A stretch of 64,000 nt of DNA from Achromobacter sp. Root83 (GTDB lineage Bacteria; Pseudomonadota; Gammaproteobacteria; Burkholderiales; Burkholderiaceae_B). Within the stretch, counting starts at the first letter, position 1, and each line of letters opens with the position of its first letter. The DNA is taken from contig NZ_LMIU01000012.1 in assembly GCF_001428845.1 (NCBI RefSeq), forward strand, positions 128,857-192,856, given 5' to 3'. Shown here in pieces: positions 36,664 to 45,441 of this stretch. Position numbers and translations under genes: made by a program. The notes below the pieces were generated by a model that saw only the letters and a program-made list of their open reading frames with translations, searched no databases and had not been told where the DNA came from.

Positions 36664-36707
36664 CTGTTTTAACCATATAATATTTTTTTCTGTATAACTT
36701 TAAACAG
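36664..36707 (+). promoter_or_regulatory. Promoter region of the first Liv-type operon
   Basis: A perfect TATAAT -10 (36676-36681) with no good -35 sits inside an imperfect inverted repeat, CTGTTTTAA (36664-36672) and TTTAAACAG (36699-36707). This suggests an activated or repressed promoter. The start codon is at 36760, leaving a leader of about 70 nt with a small GCCTCG/CGAGGC hairpin (36717-36730). Confidence 0.5.
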
Positions 36708-36759
36708 GCTCGCTTCGCCTCGCTCGAGGCACATAAGAGCCACCACAGGAGACAAAAAT

Positions 36760-37923
36760 ATGCGCAAGCACTTCGGCTTGTCCGCGGCGGCTGCCGCTGT
36801 AGCCCTGACTCTGCCGCTCTTGGCGAGCGCACAGGTCAAGGTCGGCGTCACGGTTGCCAGCACCGGCCCCGCCGCGTCGCTCGGTATTCCTGAACGCAAT
36901 ACCGTGGCGTTGCTTCCCAAGGAAGTGGCCGGCCAGAAGATCGAATGGATCGTCCTGGACGACGCCACCGACACCACGCAAGCCGTGAAGAACTCGCGCA
37001 AGCTCGCTTCCGACGACAAGGTTGACGTCCTGATCGGCACGTCGATCACGCCCGGATCCCTGGCCATGGTGGACGTGGCCGCCGAGGCCAAGGTCCCGAT
37101 GATCAGCGTGGCCGCCAGCGCCAAGATCGTGGAGCCCGTGGACGACAAGCGCCGCTGGGTCTTCAAGACCCCGCAGAACGACGCGCTGATGGCCGGCGCC
37201 CTGGCCGACGCCATGGCCAAGGGCAAGGTGAAGACGCTCGGCTTCATCGGCTTCGCCGACGCCTACGGCGACGGCTGGCTGGATGTGATGCAAAAGGCCG
37301 CCAAGGCAAAGGGCATCGAGATCGTCGCCGTCGAAAAGTACGGCCGCACCGACACCAGCGTGACGGGCCAGGTGCTCAAGCTGGTCGGCGCAAAGCCGGA
37401 CGCCATCCTGATCGCAGGCGCGGGCACCCCGTCCGCGCTGCCGCAAAAGGAACTGAAGGCCCGCAACTACGGCGGCACCATCTACCAGACCCACGGCGCC
37501 GCCAACAACGACGTGCTGCGCGTCTGCGGCAAGGATTGCGACGGCATGCTCCTGCCGGCCGGTCCGCTGCTGGTCGCGGCCCAGTTGCCCGACAGCAATC
37601 CGGTGAAGAAGTCGGCCCTGGCCTACGTCGAAACCTACGAGAAGGCTAACGGCGCGGGTTCCACCAACACCTTCGGCGGCCATATGTGGGATGCCGGCCA
37701 ACTGGTCGTCGCCGCGCTGCCGGTGGCCCTGAAAACGGGCGCCAAGCCCGGCACGCCCGAGTTCCGCGCCGCCATGCGCGACGCGCTGGAAGGCGTGAAG
37801 GATCTGGCTGTCTCGCAAGGCGTGTTCAATATGTCGCCCACCGATCATGCCGGCTTCGACGAGCGTTCGCGCGTCATGGTCAAGGTGGAAAACGGCAAGT
37901 GGGTCTATCAGCCCGGCCTGTAA
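36760..37923 (+). CDS. ABC transporter periplasmic binding protein, branched-chain amino acid (Liv) type
   Basis: Periplasmic substrate-binding protein of 387 aa. The signal peptide is residues 1-24 (ending ASA, mature QVKVGV). The fold is the type I ligand-binding (Leu/Ile/Val) family: VGVTVASTGPAASLGIPERN at the start, TPGSLAMVDVAAEAKVP and GGHMWDAGQLVVAALPVA later. Substrate cannot be read from sequence; members bind branched-chain amino acids, amides or aromatic compounds. A GGAG ribosome site precedes the ATG. It is the first gene of a four-gene operon. Confidence 0.92.
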   Translation: MRKHFGLSAAAAAVALTLPLLASAQVKVGVTVASTGPAASLGIPERNTVALLPKEVAGQKIEWIVLDDATDTTQAVKNSRKLASDDKVDVLIGTSITPGSLAMVDVAAEAKVPMISVAASAKIVEPVDDKRRWVFKTPQNDALMAGALADAMAKGKVKTLGFIGFADAYGDGWLDVMQKAAKAKGIEIVAVEKYGRTDTSVTGQVLKLVGAKPDAILIAGAGTPSALPQKELKARNYGGTIYQTHGAANNDVLRVCGKDCDGMLLPAGPLLVAAQLPDSNPVKKSALAYVETYEKANGAGSTNTFGGHMWDAGQLVVAALPVALKTGAKPGTPEFRAAMRDALEGVKDLAVSQGVFNMSPTDHAGFDERSRVMVKVENGKWVYQPGL

Positions 37924-38009
37924 TTCCCCAGGATTGCCCGATCCACGGGTGCGCGATGCGCGGCGGCGCCTGTAAAGCGTCCGCCGCGCGGCCCCCGAGC
38001 AGTGCTTCG

Positions 38010-38064
38010 CACCGGCCTTTCCGGCCGGTGTGTCGTATCAGTGTTCCGGGTGGGGCCGGAACAC
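38010..38064 (+). other. Two tandem perfect hairpins between the binding-protein and permease genes
   Basis: First: CACCGGCC (38010-38017) with GGCCGGTG (38023-38030). Second: GTGTTCCGG (38041-38049) with CCGGAACAC (38056-38064). Neither is followed by a T-run, so they are more likely mRNA-stabilising or attenuating elements that raise binding-protein over permease levels. Confidence 0.75.
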
Positions 38065-38089
38065 AAAGAAACCACAAGGTAGTTGTTAG

Positions 38090-39127
38090 ATGGATTCATC
38101 AATTGCGCTGATCCTGCTGCAAGACGGTGTCGTCAACGGCGCCATCTATGCCCTCCTGGGCATGGCTCTGGTGCTGGTTTTCGCCGTTACGCGCGTCATT
38201 TTCATTCCCCAGGGCGAGTTCGTGGCGTTCGGCGCCCTGACCCTGGCCATGCTGGTGGACGGCAAGGTGCCGGGCACCGCCTATTTGTTGCCGCTGCTGG
38301 GCATCGTGTGCCTCGCGCTCGAACTGCTGCGCGCCCTGCGCGCCCGTAGCGCGGCCGGCTTGCCCAAAGCGCTGCTCACCTGCGTCGTCCTGCCGCTGGC
38401 CCTGTTCTGGCTCACCAAGAGCTATGCCGCTGCCGACAATTCGCTGTGGCTGAACATGCTGCTGACGCTGTTCCTGGTGGTGCCGATGGGGCCGATGGTC
38501 TATCGCATCGTCTATCAGCCGCTGGCCGAAGCCACCGTGCTGGTGCTGCTGATCGTCTCCGTGGCCGTCCACTTCGCGCTGATGGGCCTTGCGCTGGTGT
38601 TCTTCGGCGCCGAGGGCTGGCGCACCCCGGCGTTCGTCAGCGGCCAGATCGACCTGGGCTTCATGACCTGGTCGGCGCAAAGCCTGTTCGTCGTTGCCAC
38701 CTGCGCGCTGCTGATCCTGGCCTTGTGGCTGTTCTTCGGCAAGACGCTGTACGGCCGTGCGCTGCGCGCCACCGCCGTGAACCGCCGCGGCGCGCGGCTG
38801 GTGGGCATCAGCACCAACATGTCCGGTTCGCTGACGTTCACGCTGGCCGTGGGCATCGGCGCCATGTCCGGCATGCTGATCGCACCCATCACCACCGTCT
38901 ACTACGACACCGGTTTCCTGATCGGCCTGAAGGGCTTCGTGGGCGCCATCATCGGCGGCCTGGCCAGCTATCCCATCGCGGCGGCCGGCTCGCTGCTCGT
39001 CGGCGTGCTGGAATCCTTCTCGTCCTTCTGGGCCAGCGCCTACAAGGAAGTGATTGTCTTCACCCTGATCATCCCGGTTCTGGTCTGGCGTTCGTTCAGC
39101 ACCCATCACGCGGACGAAGAGGAATAA
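38090..39127 (+). CDS. livH: Branched-chain amino acid-type ABC transporter permease (LivH family)
   Basis: Inner-membrane permease, 345 aa with eight to ten helices. The start region ALILLQDGVVNGAIYALLGMALVLVFAVTRVIFIPQGEF and the segment GRALRATAVNRRGARLVGI followed by GFVGAIIGGLASYPIAA are typical of LivH. Residues about 80-105 carry a hydrophilic insertion with RALRARSAAG, which makes it longer than the usual 290-300 aa. It is followed five bases later by the LivM-LivG fusion. Confidence 0.92.
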   Translation: MDSSIALILLQDGVVNGAIYALLGMALVLVFAVTRVIFIPQGEFVAFGALTLAMLVDGKVPGTAYLLPLLGIVCLALELLRALRARSAAGLPKALLTCVVLPLALFWLTKSYAAADNSLWLNMLLTLFLVVPMGPMVYRIVYQPLAEATVLVLLIVSVAVHFALMGLALVFFGAEGWRTPAFVSGQIDLGFMTWSAQSLFVVATCALLILALWLFFGKTLYGRALRATAVNRRGARLVGISTNMSGSLTFTLAVGIGAMSGMLIAPITTVYYDTGFLIGLKGFVGAIIGGLASYPIAAAGSLLVGVLESFSSFWASAYKEVIVFTLIIPVLVWRSFSTHHADEEE

Positions 39128-39132
39128 CCGCC

Positions 39133-40968
39133 ATGAACCGCATTCTGCTTGCCGTATTCCTCGTCGTTCTGGCTGGCCTGCCGCTGGTGTCGGCCACGCC
39201 CGAATTCTGGGTCACGCAACTCAACTACATAGGCTTGGCCAGTCTTGTCGTGCTGGGGCTGGTGCTGCTGACCGGCGTTGGCGGCCTGACGTCCTTCGGC
39301 CAGGCGGCATTCGTCGGCCTGGGCGCCTACACCACCGCCTTCCTGACGACGCAGTACGACGTGTCGCCGTGGCTGGCGCTGCCCGCGGGCCTGGTGCTGA
39401 CGGCGGTCGTGGCCTATCTGCTGGGCGCGATCACGCTGCGCCTGTCGGGCCACTATCTGCCCCTGGGGACCATCGCCTGGGGCTTGTCGCTGTACTACCT
39501 GTTCGGCAACATCGACTGGCTGGGCAAGCATGACGGCATCGCCGGCATCGAGCCCATCAGCCTCTTCGGTATGTCGCTGGCCAATGGCCGCCACATCTAC
39601 TACCTGATCTGGGTGTTTGTGCTGCTGGCGCTGTGGGCCACGCGCAACCTGCTGAACTCGCGTCCGGGCCGCGCCATCCGCGCCTTGAAGAGCGGGGCGG
39701 GCATGGCCGAGTCCATGGGCGTCAACACCGCCGCCTACAAGATCGTGATCTTCGTCTGGGCCGCGCTGCTGGCCTGCGTGTCGGGCTGGCTGTATGCCCA
39801 CATGCAGCGCGCCGTCAGTCCCAGCCCCTTCGGCCTGAACTACGGTATCGAATACCTGTTCATGGCGGTCGTGGGCGGCGCCGGCTATGTCTGGGGCGCG
39901 TTGCTCGGCTCCAGCGTCATCCTGGTGCTGAAGGACCAGCTACAGAACCTGCTGCCCAAGCTGCTGGACACGAACGCGAACTTCGAGATGATCGTCTTCG
40001 GCGTGCTGCTGATCCTGATGCTGCAGTATGCCCGCAACGGCCTGTGGCCGATCCTCGCGGGCTGGTGGAGCAGCATCACCGGCGCGGACGGATCGCGGCG
40101 CAATCTGGCGCCGCCCGCACCGGCTCCCGCGCTGCCGGCGCGCGAGCGCCCGCAACCCGGTCAGGTGGTGCTTGAAGTCGACGCCATCCGTAAGGAATTC
40201 GGCGGACTGGTCGCCGTCAACGACATCACCTTCAAGGTCAGCTCCGGCGAGATCATGGGCCTGATCGGACCCAATGGCGCCGGCAAGAGCACCACCTTCA
40301 ACCTGATCAGCGGCGTGCTTCCCGTGACGCGCGGCCACGTCACCTTCATGGGCCAGCGCATCGACAACCGTTCGGCGCGCGAGATCGCCAAGATGGGCGT
40401 GGGCCGTACGTTCCAGCACGTGCAGCTCCTGCCCGGCATGACCGTGCTCGAGAATGTGGCGCTGGGTGCGCACTTGCGCTCCGACGTGGGCGTGCTGGCC
40501 GGCGCCTTGCACACGGACCGGGCCCGCGAAGCCCAGCTCCTGCACGAAGCCGCCCAGCAGCTCAAGCGTGTCGGCCTGGGCGAGTACCTGTATGAGCAGG
40601 CGGGCAACCTGGCGCTGGGCCAGCAGCGCATCCTGGAAATCGCCCGCGCCCTGGCTTCCGATCCGGTGCTGTTGTTGCTGGACGAACCGGCCGCCGGCCT
40701 GCGCTACAAGGAAAAGCAGGACCTGGCGCGCGTGCTGGAGCAGTTGCGCGCCGAGGGCATGAGCATTCTGCTCGTCGAACATGACATGGATTTTGTGATG
40801 CGCCTGACCAACCACCTCGTGGTGATGGATTTCGGCACGAAGCTGGCCGAAGGCGTGCCGGCCGACGTGCAAAAGAACCCGGCGGTGCTGGAAGCCTACC
40901 TGGGCGGCATCGACGACGACTTGCCCGAAGCGGACCAGGCCAGGTCCGTGCCTGCGGGAGGTGTGTGA
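39133..40968 (+). CDS. LivM permease fused to LivG ATPase
   Basis: A single 611-aa protein. Residues 1 to about 320 are a LivM permease ([41 protein letters not shown]). A Pro/Ala linker (about 325-345) joins it to a LivG ATPase (about 346-600). Walker [10 protein letters not shown] is near 379, the signature is the Liv-type [16 protein letters not shown], and Walker B is [12 protein letters not shown]. The fusion ties one permease to one ATPase of the importer. Start ATG 39133 lies five bases after livH. The reading frame is open further upstream but only as a shadow of livH. Confidence 0.93.
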   Translation: MNRILLAVFLVVLAGLPLVSATPEFWVTQLNYIGLASLVVLGLVLLTGVGGLTSFGQAAFVGLGAYTTAFLTTQYDVSPWLALPAGLVLTAVVAYLLGAITLRLSGHYLPLGTIAWGLSLYYLFGNIDWLGKHDGIAGIEPISLFGMSLANGRHIYYLIWVFVLLALWATRNLLNSRPGRAIRALKSGAGMAESMGVNTAAYKIVIFVWAALLACVSGWLYAHMQRAVSPSPFGLNYGIEYLFMAVVGGAGYVWGALLGSSVILVLKDQLQNLLPKLLDTNANFEMIVFGVLLILMLQYARNGLWPILAGWWSSITGADGSRRNLAPPAPAPALPARERPQPGQVVLEVDAIRKEFGGLVAVNDITFKVSSGEIMGLIGPNGAGKSTTFNLISGVLPVTRGHVTFMGQRIDNRSAREIAKMGVGRTFQHVQLLPGMTVLENVALGAHLRSDVGVLAGALHTDRAREAQLLHEAAQQLKRVGLGEYLYEQAGNLALGQQRILEIARALASDPVLLLLDEPAAGLRYKEKQDLARVLEQLRAEGMSILLVEHDMDFVMRLTNHLVVMDFGTKLAEGVPADVQKNPAVLEAYLGGIDDDLPEADQARSVPAGGV

Positions 40969-41729
40969 TGAGCACGACCCTTCCCCCCGTCCTCGAAGTC
41001 AGCAAGCTGTCGGCCCGCTACGGCAAGGTCGGCGCGCTGGCGGGCGCCACGCTGGTCGTGCCGGCTGGCAGCATCGTCACGGTGATCGGCGCCAACGGCG
41101 CCGGCAAGTCCACCATGTTGAACGCCATCATGGGATCTCTGCCCCAGACCGGCCACGCGGCCGGAACCGTCCAGTACGCGGGCAACGACGTGTCGGGCTG
41201 GCAGGTCGAACGCCGCGTGGCGGCCGGCATGTCGCTCGTGCCCGAGCGCCGTGAGCTGTTCGGCACCATGTCTGTGGAAGACAATCTGCTGCTGGGCGGC
41301 TTCCGCCGCTACCGGGCCCGCGAAAGCGGCTGGCGCGACACGCTGAACGAAGTGTTCGACCTTTTCCCGCGCTTGCGCGAACGGCGCGCCCAGCAAGCCG
41401 GCACCCTGTCCGGCGGCGAACGCCAGATGCTTGCCGTGGGCCGTGCGCTCATGGCCAAGCCCACCTTGCTGATGCTCGACGAGCCCAGCCTGGGCCTGGC
41501 GCCGCGCATCGTGCGCGAGATCTTCCACATCATCGCGCGCCTGCGCGAAACCGGCGTGGCGATCCTGCTGGTCGAACAGAACGCCCGCGCGGCGCTGCAA
41601 GTGGCCGACTACGGCTACGTGCTGGAAACCGGCGAAGTCATTCTGCACGGCCCGGCGCGCGAGCTGGCTGGAGACCCCAAGGTCATCGAAAGCTATCTGG
41701 GCCTGGGCAAGGCCGTCCCGGCCGATTGA
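40968..41729 (+). CDS. livF: Branched-chain amino acid-type ABC transporter ATPase (LivF family)
   Basis: Second ATPase of the importer, 253 aa. Walker [10 protein letters not shown], signature [16 protein letters not shown], Walker [17 protein letters not shown] and H-loop region VEQNARAAL are intact, in contrast to the LivF of the second cluster. ATG 40968 is preferred over the in-frame GTG 40965 because GGGAGG (40956-40961) is six bases upstream; it overlaps the fusion-gene stop by one base. Confidence 0.94.
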   Translation: MSTTLPPVLEVSKLSARYGKVGALAGATLVVPAGSIVTVIGANGAGKSTMLNAIMGSLPQTGHAAGTVQYAGNDVSGWQVERRVAAGMSLVPERRELFGTMSVEDNLLLGGFRRYRARESGWRDTLNEVFDLFPRLRERRAQQAGTLSGGERQMLAVGRALMAKPTLLMLDEPSLGLAPRIVREIFHIIARLRETGVAILLVEQNARAALQVADYGYVLETGEVILHGPARELAGDPKVIESYLGLGKAVPAD

Positions 41730-41754
41730 CCCCCAGGCGCTCCCGCGCGCCAGG

Positions 41755-41785
41755 ACGCCGGACGCCGCAAGGCGCCGGCGTTTTT
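41755..41785 (+). terminator. Terminator of the first Liv-type operon
   Basis: ACGCCGGACGCC pairs with GGCGCCGGCGT around GCAA, with one bulged base, followed by TTTTTC. It lies 25 bases after the livF stop. Confidence 0.85.
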
Positions 41786-41829
41786 CATTTGGGCCGGCCG
41801 CAAGCAAGGCGCGGCGGGCACCGCCCCTG

Positions 41830-42234
41830 TCATGTCCCGCGGTCGAACACGTGCACCACGCGAAAGCGCTCGCACGCCAGCATCATGTCCGGCGCGTACC
41901 CGCCGTTGCGCTCGAAGTAGGCAATATGCGCGTCCCGCCATGCGGCGTACGGGCCTTCGCCCTCGGCCAGCGCAAACGCCTCGTCCACCTGGTCAAAGCG
42001 CTGGACCAGCACGCCGGTGGTTTCGATGACGCAGGCGGGCTGTCCCCGTCCGTCCAGCACCACGTCGCGCCGGCCGATTTGCGGCAAAGGCTCCTGGCCG
42101 CCGAAGTCGCGAACCGCGCCGCAGGTCGCCGTCTTGGCGCCCGCGAGCACCAGGGCGAGCAATTCGTCGGCCAATTCGGGAGAATCCCCGAACTGGAAGG
42201 TCACGGCGTGTTCGTAAGGGGCGGGCGGCTTCAT
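41830..42234 (-). CDS. ASCH domain protein
   Basis: Protein of 134 aa. The N-terminal half has the ASCH-fold signature GAKTATCGAVRDF with following GRRDVVLDGRGQPACVIETT; ASCH proteins are thought to bind RNA or modified nucleosides, and some act as amidohydrolases. The tail carries the HIAYFERNG...ERFRVVHVF pattern common to this subgroup. No function can be stated. It begins on an ATGA overlap with the phospholipase gene upstream, so the two are translationally coupled although no functional link is known. Confidence 0.8.
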   Translation of the reverse strand: MKPPAPYEHAVTFQFGDSPELADELLALVLAGAKTATCGAVRDFGGQEPLPQIGRRDVVLDGRGQPACVIETTGVLVQRFDQVDEAFALAEGEGPYAAWRDAHIAYFERNGGYAPDMMLACERFRVVHVFDRGT

Positions 42235-44381
42235 GCCTGGGGCGTCCACTGCAATATCAGGTCCTGTCCCATCGCGGGGTCCGACGTGGAGTGCGAACCG
42301 GTTTCGATGCGCCCGGCCAGCCGGCGCAGAAAGGATGGGTCGTCTTTGTCGTGCACGCTGATGTCGTACCAGCCGCCCGTCTGGGCCATGTCCCAGGACA
42401 GGATCAGTGTCTCTCCGGCGGCCACCTCGACATCGGCCGCGCGCGGGAGGCCATACGCGTTGGCGGCGATGCGGCATGCGCGGGGCCGCGCTTGCTGGTT
42501 GCGCAGCGAGAGCCGCAGCGGGACGCCGGGTCCTTCGTAGCCGGCGGCGACCTCCAGCGGCGGCGCCTCCGCCTGCGGGATGCGTCCGGCGCAGTGGCGG
42601 TGAAAACCGTTGGGGCCCAGCACCCAGAGGTCATAGCGGCCGTCGCTGGCGGGTTCCCAGGACCCGTCAAGCTGCTTGCCGGCTTCCACGGTATAGCGCC
42701 GCGGACCGCGTTCCAGATGCAGCCGGTCGTAGACATGCAGGACGGCGCCGGCCGTGCCTGTGTTCTCGAAGCGCAGCAAGACGGCGCCGTCCTGTATGCG
42801 GGCATCGGTGTGCAACGCATAGGGCAGCGCGCGCGACGGCCGGGTTCCGGGCTCCTGCCGGGCCAGGGCCGGCGATAGCGGCGCCGGCGGTTTGACGGTG
42901 CCGGGCAGCGCGGCGGCACGGGCCGCGCGCTCGGCGGTGGCGGGCAGGTCGCGCAGGCGGTCCTGGTGGTCCGGCGCAGCGAAATCGAAGACCGACGTCA
43001 GGTCGCCGCACACGGCCAGACGCCAGGGCGAGATATTGGGCTCGGCCACGCCAAAACGCTGCTCCAGGAAACGCAGCACCGAGGTGTGGTCGAAGACCTG
43101 GGAATTGACCCAGCCGCCCTTGGTCCAGGGCGACAGCACGTACATGGGCACGCGGGGTCCAAGGCCATAGGCGCCGTGCAGGTGCGCCGCCGTGTCGTCC
43201 TTTTCCACGCCCGCGATGTGCTCGTGGTATTCGCCGCGGGTGTCGGCCGTGGAGGCTCCGGCCAGTTCGCCCGTGGCGCCGCGAGATGGCGGCGCCGGTG
43301 GCGGCATGTGGTCGAAGAAACCGTCGTTTTCGTCGAACATCAGCAGCAGGACGGTCTTGCTCCAGACCTCGGGATTCGCCGTCAACGCGTCTAGCACACG
43401 GGCCGTGTAGTCCGCGCCCTGGGCGGGGCTGGACGGGCTGGGGTGCTCGGATCCGGCCTTGGTGGCGCAGATCCACGACACCTGCGGCAGCGTGCCGTCC
43501 AGCACGTCCTGGCGCAGCAGGTCCAGGCTGCGGGTGGTCAGCGCCTTGTCCTTCAGTGCCGCCGTGGACCCGGGCAGGTCCTGGTAGGCGTCGCGGTACG
43601 CCTTGAACCCGGCGGTGGGGTTCAGCGAATAGTTGTCCGCCATGTTCTGGTAGATGCGCCAGCTCACGCCGGCGCGTTCCAGCCTTTCCGGATAGGTGGT
43701 CCAGGTATAGGCCCCGGCGGGATCGCCGCCGGTGAGCTTGTTGTAGACGTTGCCCAGCGCCGGGCCGTTGCCCCGCGCCAGGCCATCGTTGGTGCCGCTC
43801 CAGAGGAACAGGCGGTTGGTATTGGTGCCGCCGGTGAACGAGCAATGGTAGGCGTCGCAAACGGTGAAGGCGCGGGCCATCGCGTACTGGAAGGGCATGT
43901 CGCCTTCCGTGAAGTACGCCATCGAATGGTTCTTCTTGGCCGCCGGCCAGTTGCCCATGCGGCCGGCGTCCCAGGCGTCTTGCGCGTTCGACCAGGTGTG
44001 CGGCGTGCTGGCCACGCGCATGGTCTCGTAGGCCTCGCGCGTATCCAGCCGGTACGGCAGCACGGTGCGCGGGGCGCCTTCGTCGGGCTTGTCGTTGTAC
44101 TGGGCCCAGACGGTGCGATGGCGCGCTTCCGGGCTGTCCGGCACGGGGATGGGAAAGCGGTCGCCAAAACCGCGCACGCCCGCCAGGCCGCCGAAATAGT
44201 GGTCGAACGAGCGGTTTTCCTGCATGAAGATCACGATGTGCTCGACATCGCGGATCGTGCCCGTGCGGTGGTTGGCGGGGATGGCCAGCGCGCGGCGGAT
44301 CGCCGCCGGAAACAAGGCCAGCGCGCTGGTGGCGCCCGCCAAGGTGGCGCTGTTGCGTAGAAAATCGCGTCTGCTGTGCAT
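42231..44381 (-). CDS. Phosphocholine-specific phospholipase C, Tat-exported
   Basis: Secreted phosphoesterase of the PlcH/PlcN family, 716 aa. A twin-arginine signal SRRDFLRNS is at residues 3-11, with a hydrophobic stretch to about 33. The catalytic domain carries the family start HIVIFMQENRSFDHYFG and the later DENDGFFDHMPPP and SPWTKGGWVNSQVFDHTSVLRFLE. C-terminal beta domains (about 520-716) match the duplicated DUF756 modules of these enzymes. Such enzymes cleave phosphatidylcholine or sphingomyelin; haemolytic activity cannot be judged. The ASCH gene follows on an ATGA overlap. Confidence 0.92.
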   Translation of the reverse strand: MHSRRDFLRNSATLAGATSALALFPAAIRRALAIPANHRTGTIRDVEHIVIFMQENRSFDHYFGGLAGVRGFGDRFPIPVPDSPEARHRTVWAQYNDKPDEGAPRTVLPYRLDTREAYETMRVASTPHTWSNAQDAWDAGRMGNWPAAKKNHSMAYFTEGDMPFQYAMARAFTVCDAYHCSFTGGTNTNRLFLWSGTNDGLARGNGPALGNVYNKLTGGDPAGAYTWTTYPERLERAGVSWRIYQNMADNYSLNPTAGFKAYRDAYQDLPGSTAALKDKALTTRSLDLLRQDVLDGTLPQVSWICATKAGSEHPSPSSPAQGADYTARVLDALTANPEVWSKTVLLLMFDENDGFFDHMPPPAPPSRGATGELAGASTADTRGEYHEHIAGVEKDDTAAHLHGAYGLGPRVPMYVLSPWTKGGWVNSQVFDHTSVLRFLEQRFGVAEPNISPWRLAVCGDLTSVFDFAAPDHQDRLRDLPATAERAARAAALPGTVKPPAPLSPALARQEPGTRPSRALPYALHTDARIQDGAVLLRFENTGTAGAVLHVYDRLHLERGPRRYTVEAGKQLDGSWEPASDGRYDLWVLGPNGFHRHCAGRIPQAEAPPLEVAAGYEGPGVPLRLSLRNQQARPRACRIAANAYGLPRAADVEVAAGETLILSWDMAQTGGWYDISVHDKDDPSFLRRLAGRIETGSHSTSDPAMGQDLILQWTPQA

Positions 44382-44498
44382 GGGTTCGCCCGGCGGTCGG
44401 AAGTCGACAGCGTACGCCGTTTTTGCTGTTGTTTTCCTGACGGCCAGCGTCCGTCCAGGGCGCGGGGAAGCGCCGTGGACGGGGTCCCCGCGGGCGCG

Positions 44499-45344
44499 TC
44501 AGCGGCGGCCGGTGCTTTCCGCGTAGTCCATGTAGAGCTGATGGGCGCGGCGTGCGAGCGGGCCGTATTCCAGGGCGCGCGATTCCACACGGTTCACGTG
44601 CACCACCTTGCCGTAGTTGCCGGACGAGAACACTTCGTCGGCTTCCTCGACGTCGGCGCGGGTCAGGCTGCGTTCCTGCACGTCGATGCCGTCGGCCTTG
44701 AGCAACGCCAGCACGCGGCGGCGCGTGATGCCGTTCAGGAAGGTGCCGTTGTCCACGGGCGTGGAGACAACGCCGTTCTTGGCCAGCCACAGATTGCTGG
44801 TGGCGAATTCGGCGATGTTGCCCGCGCCGTCCAGCATGATTGCGTTGTCGAAGCCCTTTTCAGCGGCTTCGCGGATGGCGCGCTGGCCGTTGGGGTACAG
44901 GCAGGAGGCCTTGGCGTCGGTGGGGGCCATGTTGGGCCACGAACGCGCAAAGCTGGAAAAGCAGGCCGAAAAGCCTTGGTCGCCCGGCATCGGCACCTTG
45001 AACACGTGCAGCACGAAGCGGGTCTTGTCGGCGTCGGGCAGCAGGAAACCGTCCGAGCAGAAGAACATCGGCTTGATGTAAAGCTCGGTGCCTTCGGGAA
45101 ACTTCGCGACCGCTTGCAGGCACAGCGTCTGGATTTCTTCCCAGCCGATCTGCGGCTTCATCAGCATTTTCTCGGCCGATCGCACCACGCGTTGGCAGTG
45201 CAGGTCCAGGTCAGGCGTCAGGCCGCGGAAAGCGCGCGCGCCGTCGAAGACCATGCTGGCCATCCAGAAAGCGTGGTCGGCCGGGCCGAGCAGTTTGGGG
45301 TTTTCGGTGGTCCAGTGACCGTCGTGCCAGAACAAGGCGTCCAT
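44499..45344 (-). CDS. Class IV aminotransferase (branched-chain amino acid aminotransferase-like)
   Basis: PLP enzyme of fold type IV, 281 aa. The predicted PLP lysine is K145 (APTDAKASCLYPN), with E179 (GNIAEFATSNLWL) and the phosphate-binding LNGITRRRVLALL. It most resembles branched-chain or D-amino-acid aminotransferases; the exact substrate is uncertain. ATG 45344 has a GGAAG ribosome site and gives the normal N-terminus MDALFWHDGHW. The frame is open upstream but unlike the family. The neighbouring Liv-type transporters make a role in branched-chain amino acid metabolism plausible but unproven. Confidence 0.82.
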   Translation of the reverse strand: MDALFWHDGHWTTENPKLLGPADHAFWMASMVFDGARAFRGLTPDLDLHCQRVVRSAEKMLMKPQIGWEEIQTLCLQAVAKFPEGTELYIKPMFFCSDGFLLPDADKTRFVLHVFKVPMPGDQGFSACFSSFARSWPNMAPTDAKASCLYPNGQRAIREAAEKGFDNAIMLDGAGNIAEFATSNLWLAKNGVVSTPVDNGTFLNGITRRRVLALLKADGIDVQERSLTRADVEEADEVFSSGNYGKVVHVNRVESRALEYGPLARRAHQLYMDYAESTGRR

Positions 45345-45441
45345 GTGTATCTTCCTTCGCTTGAATCGGGTGGGCGCGCGCGGGCGCGCCGAAACGTCAG
45401 GATACATGAGCCGCGGGCGGGCGCGGCGGCGCCCGCCAGGG

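Noticed and set aside
38446-39132. In-frame upstream extension of the LivM-LivG fusion
   Set aside because: It overlaps livH in another frame and has no family resemblance; ATG 39133 is the natural start.
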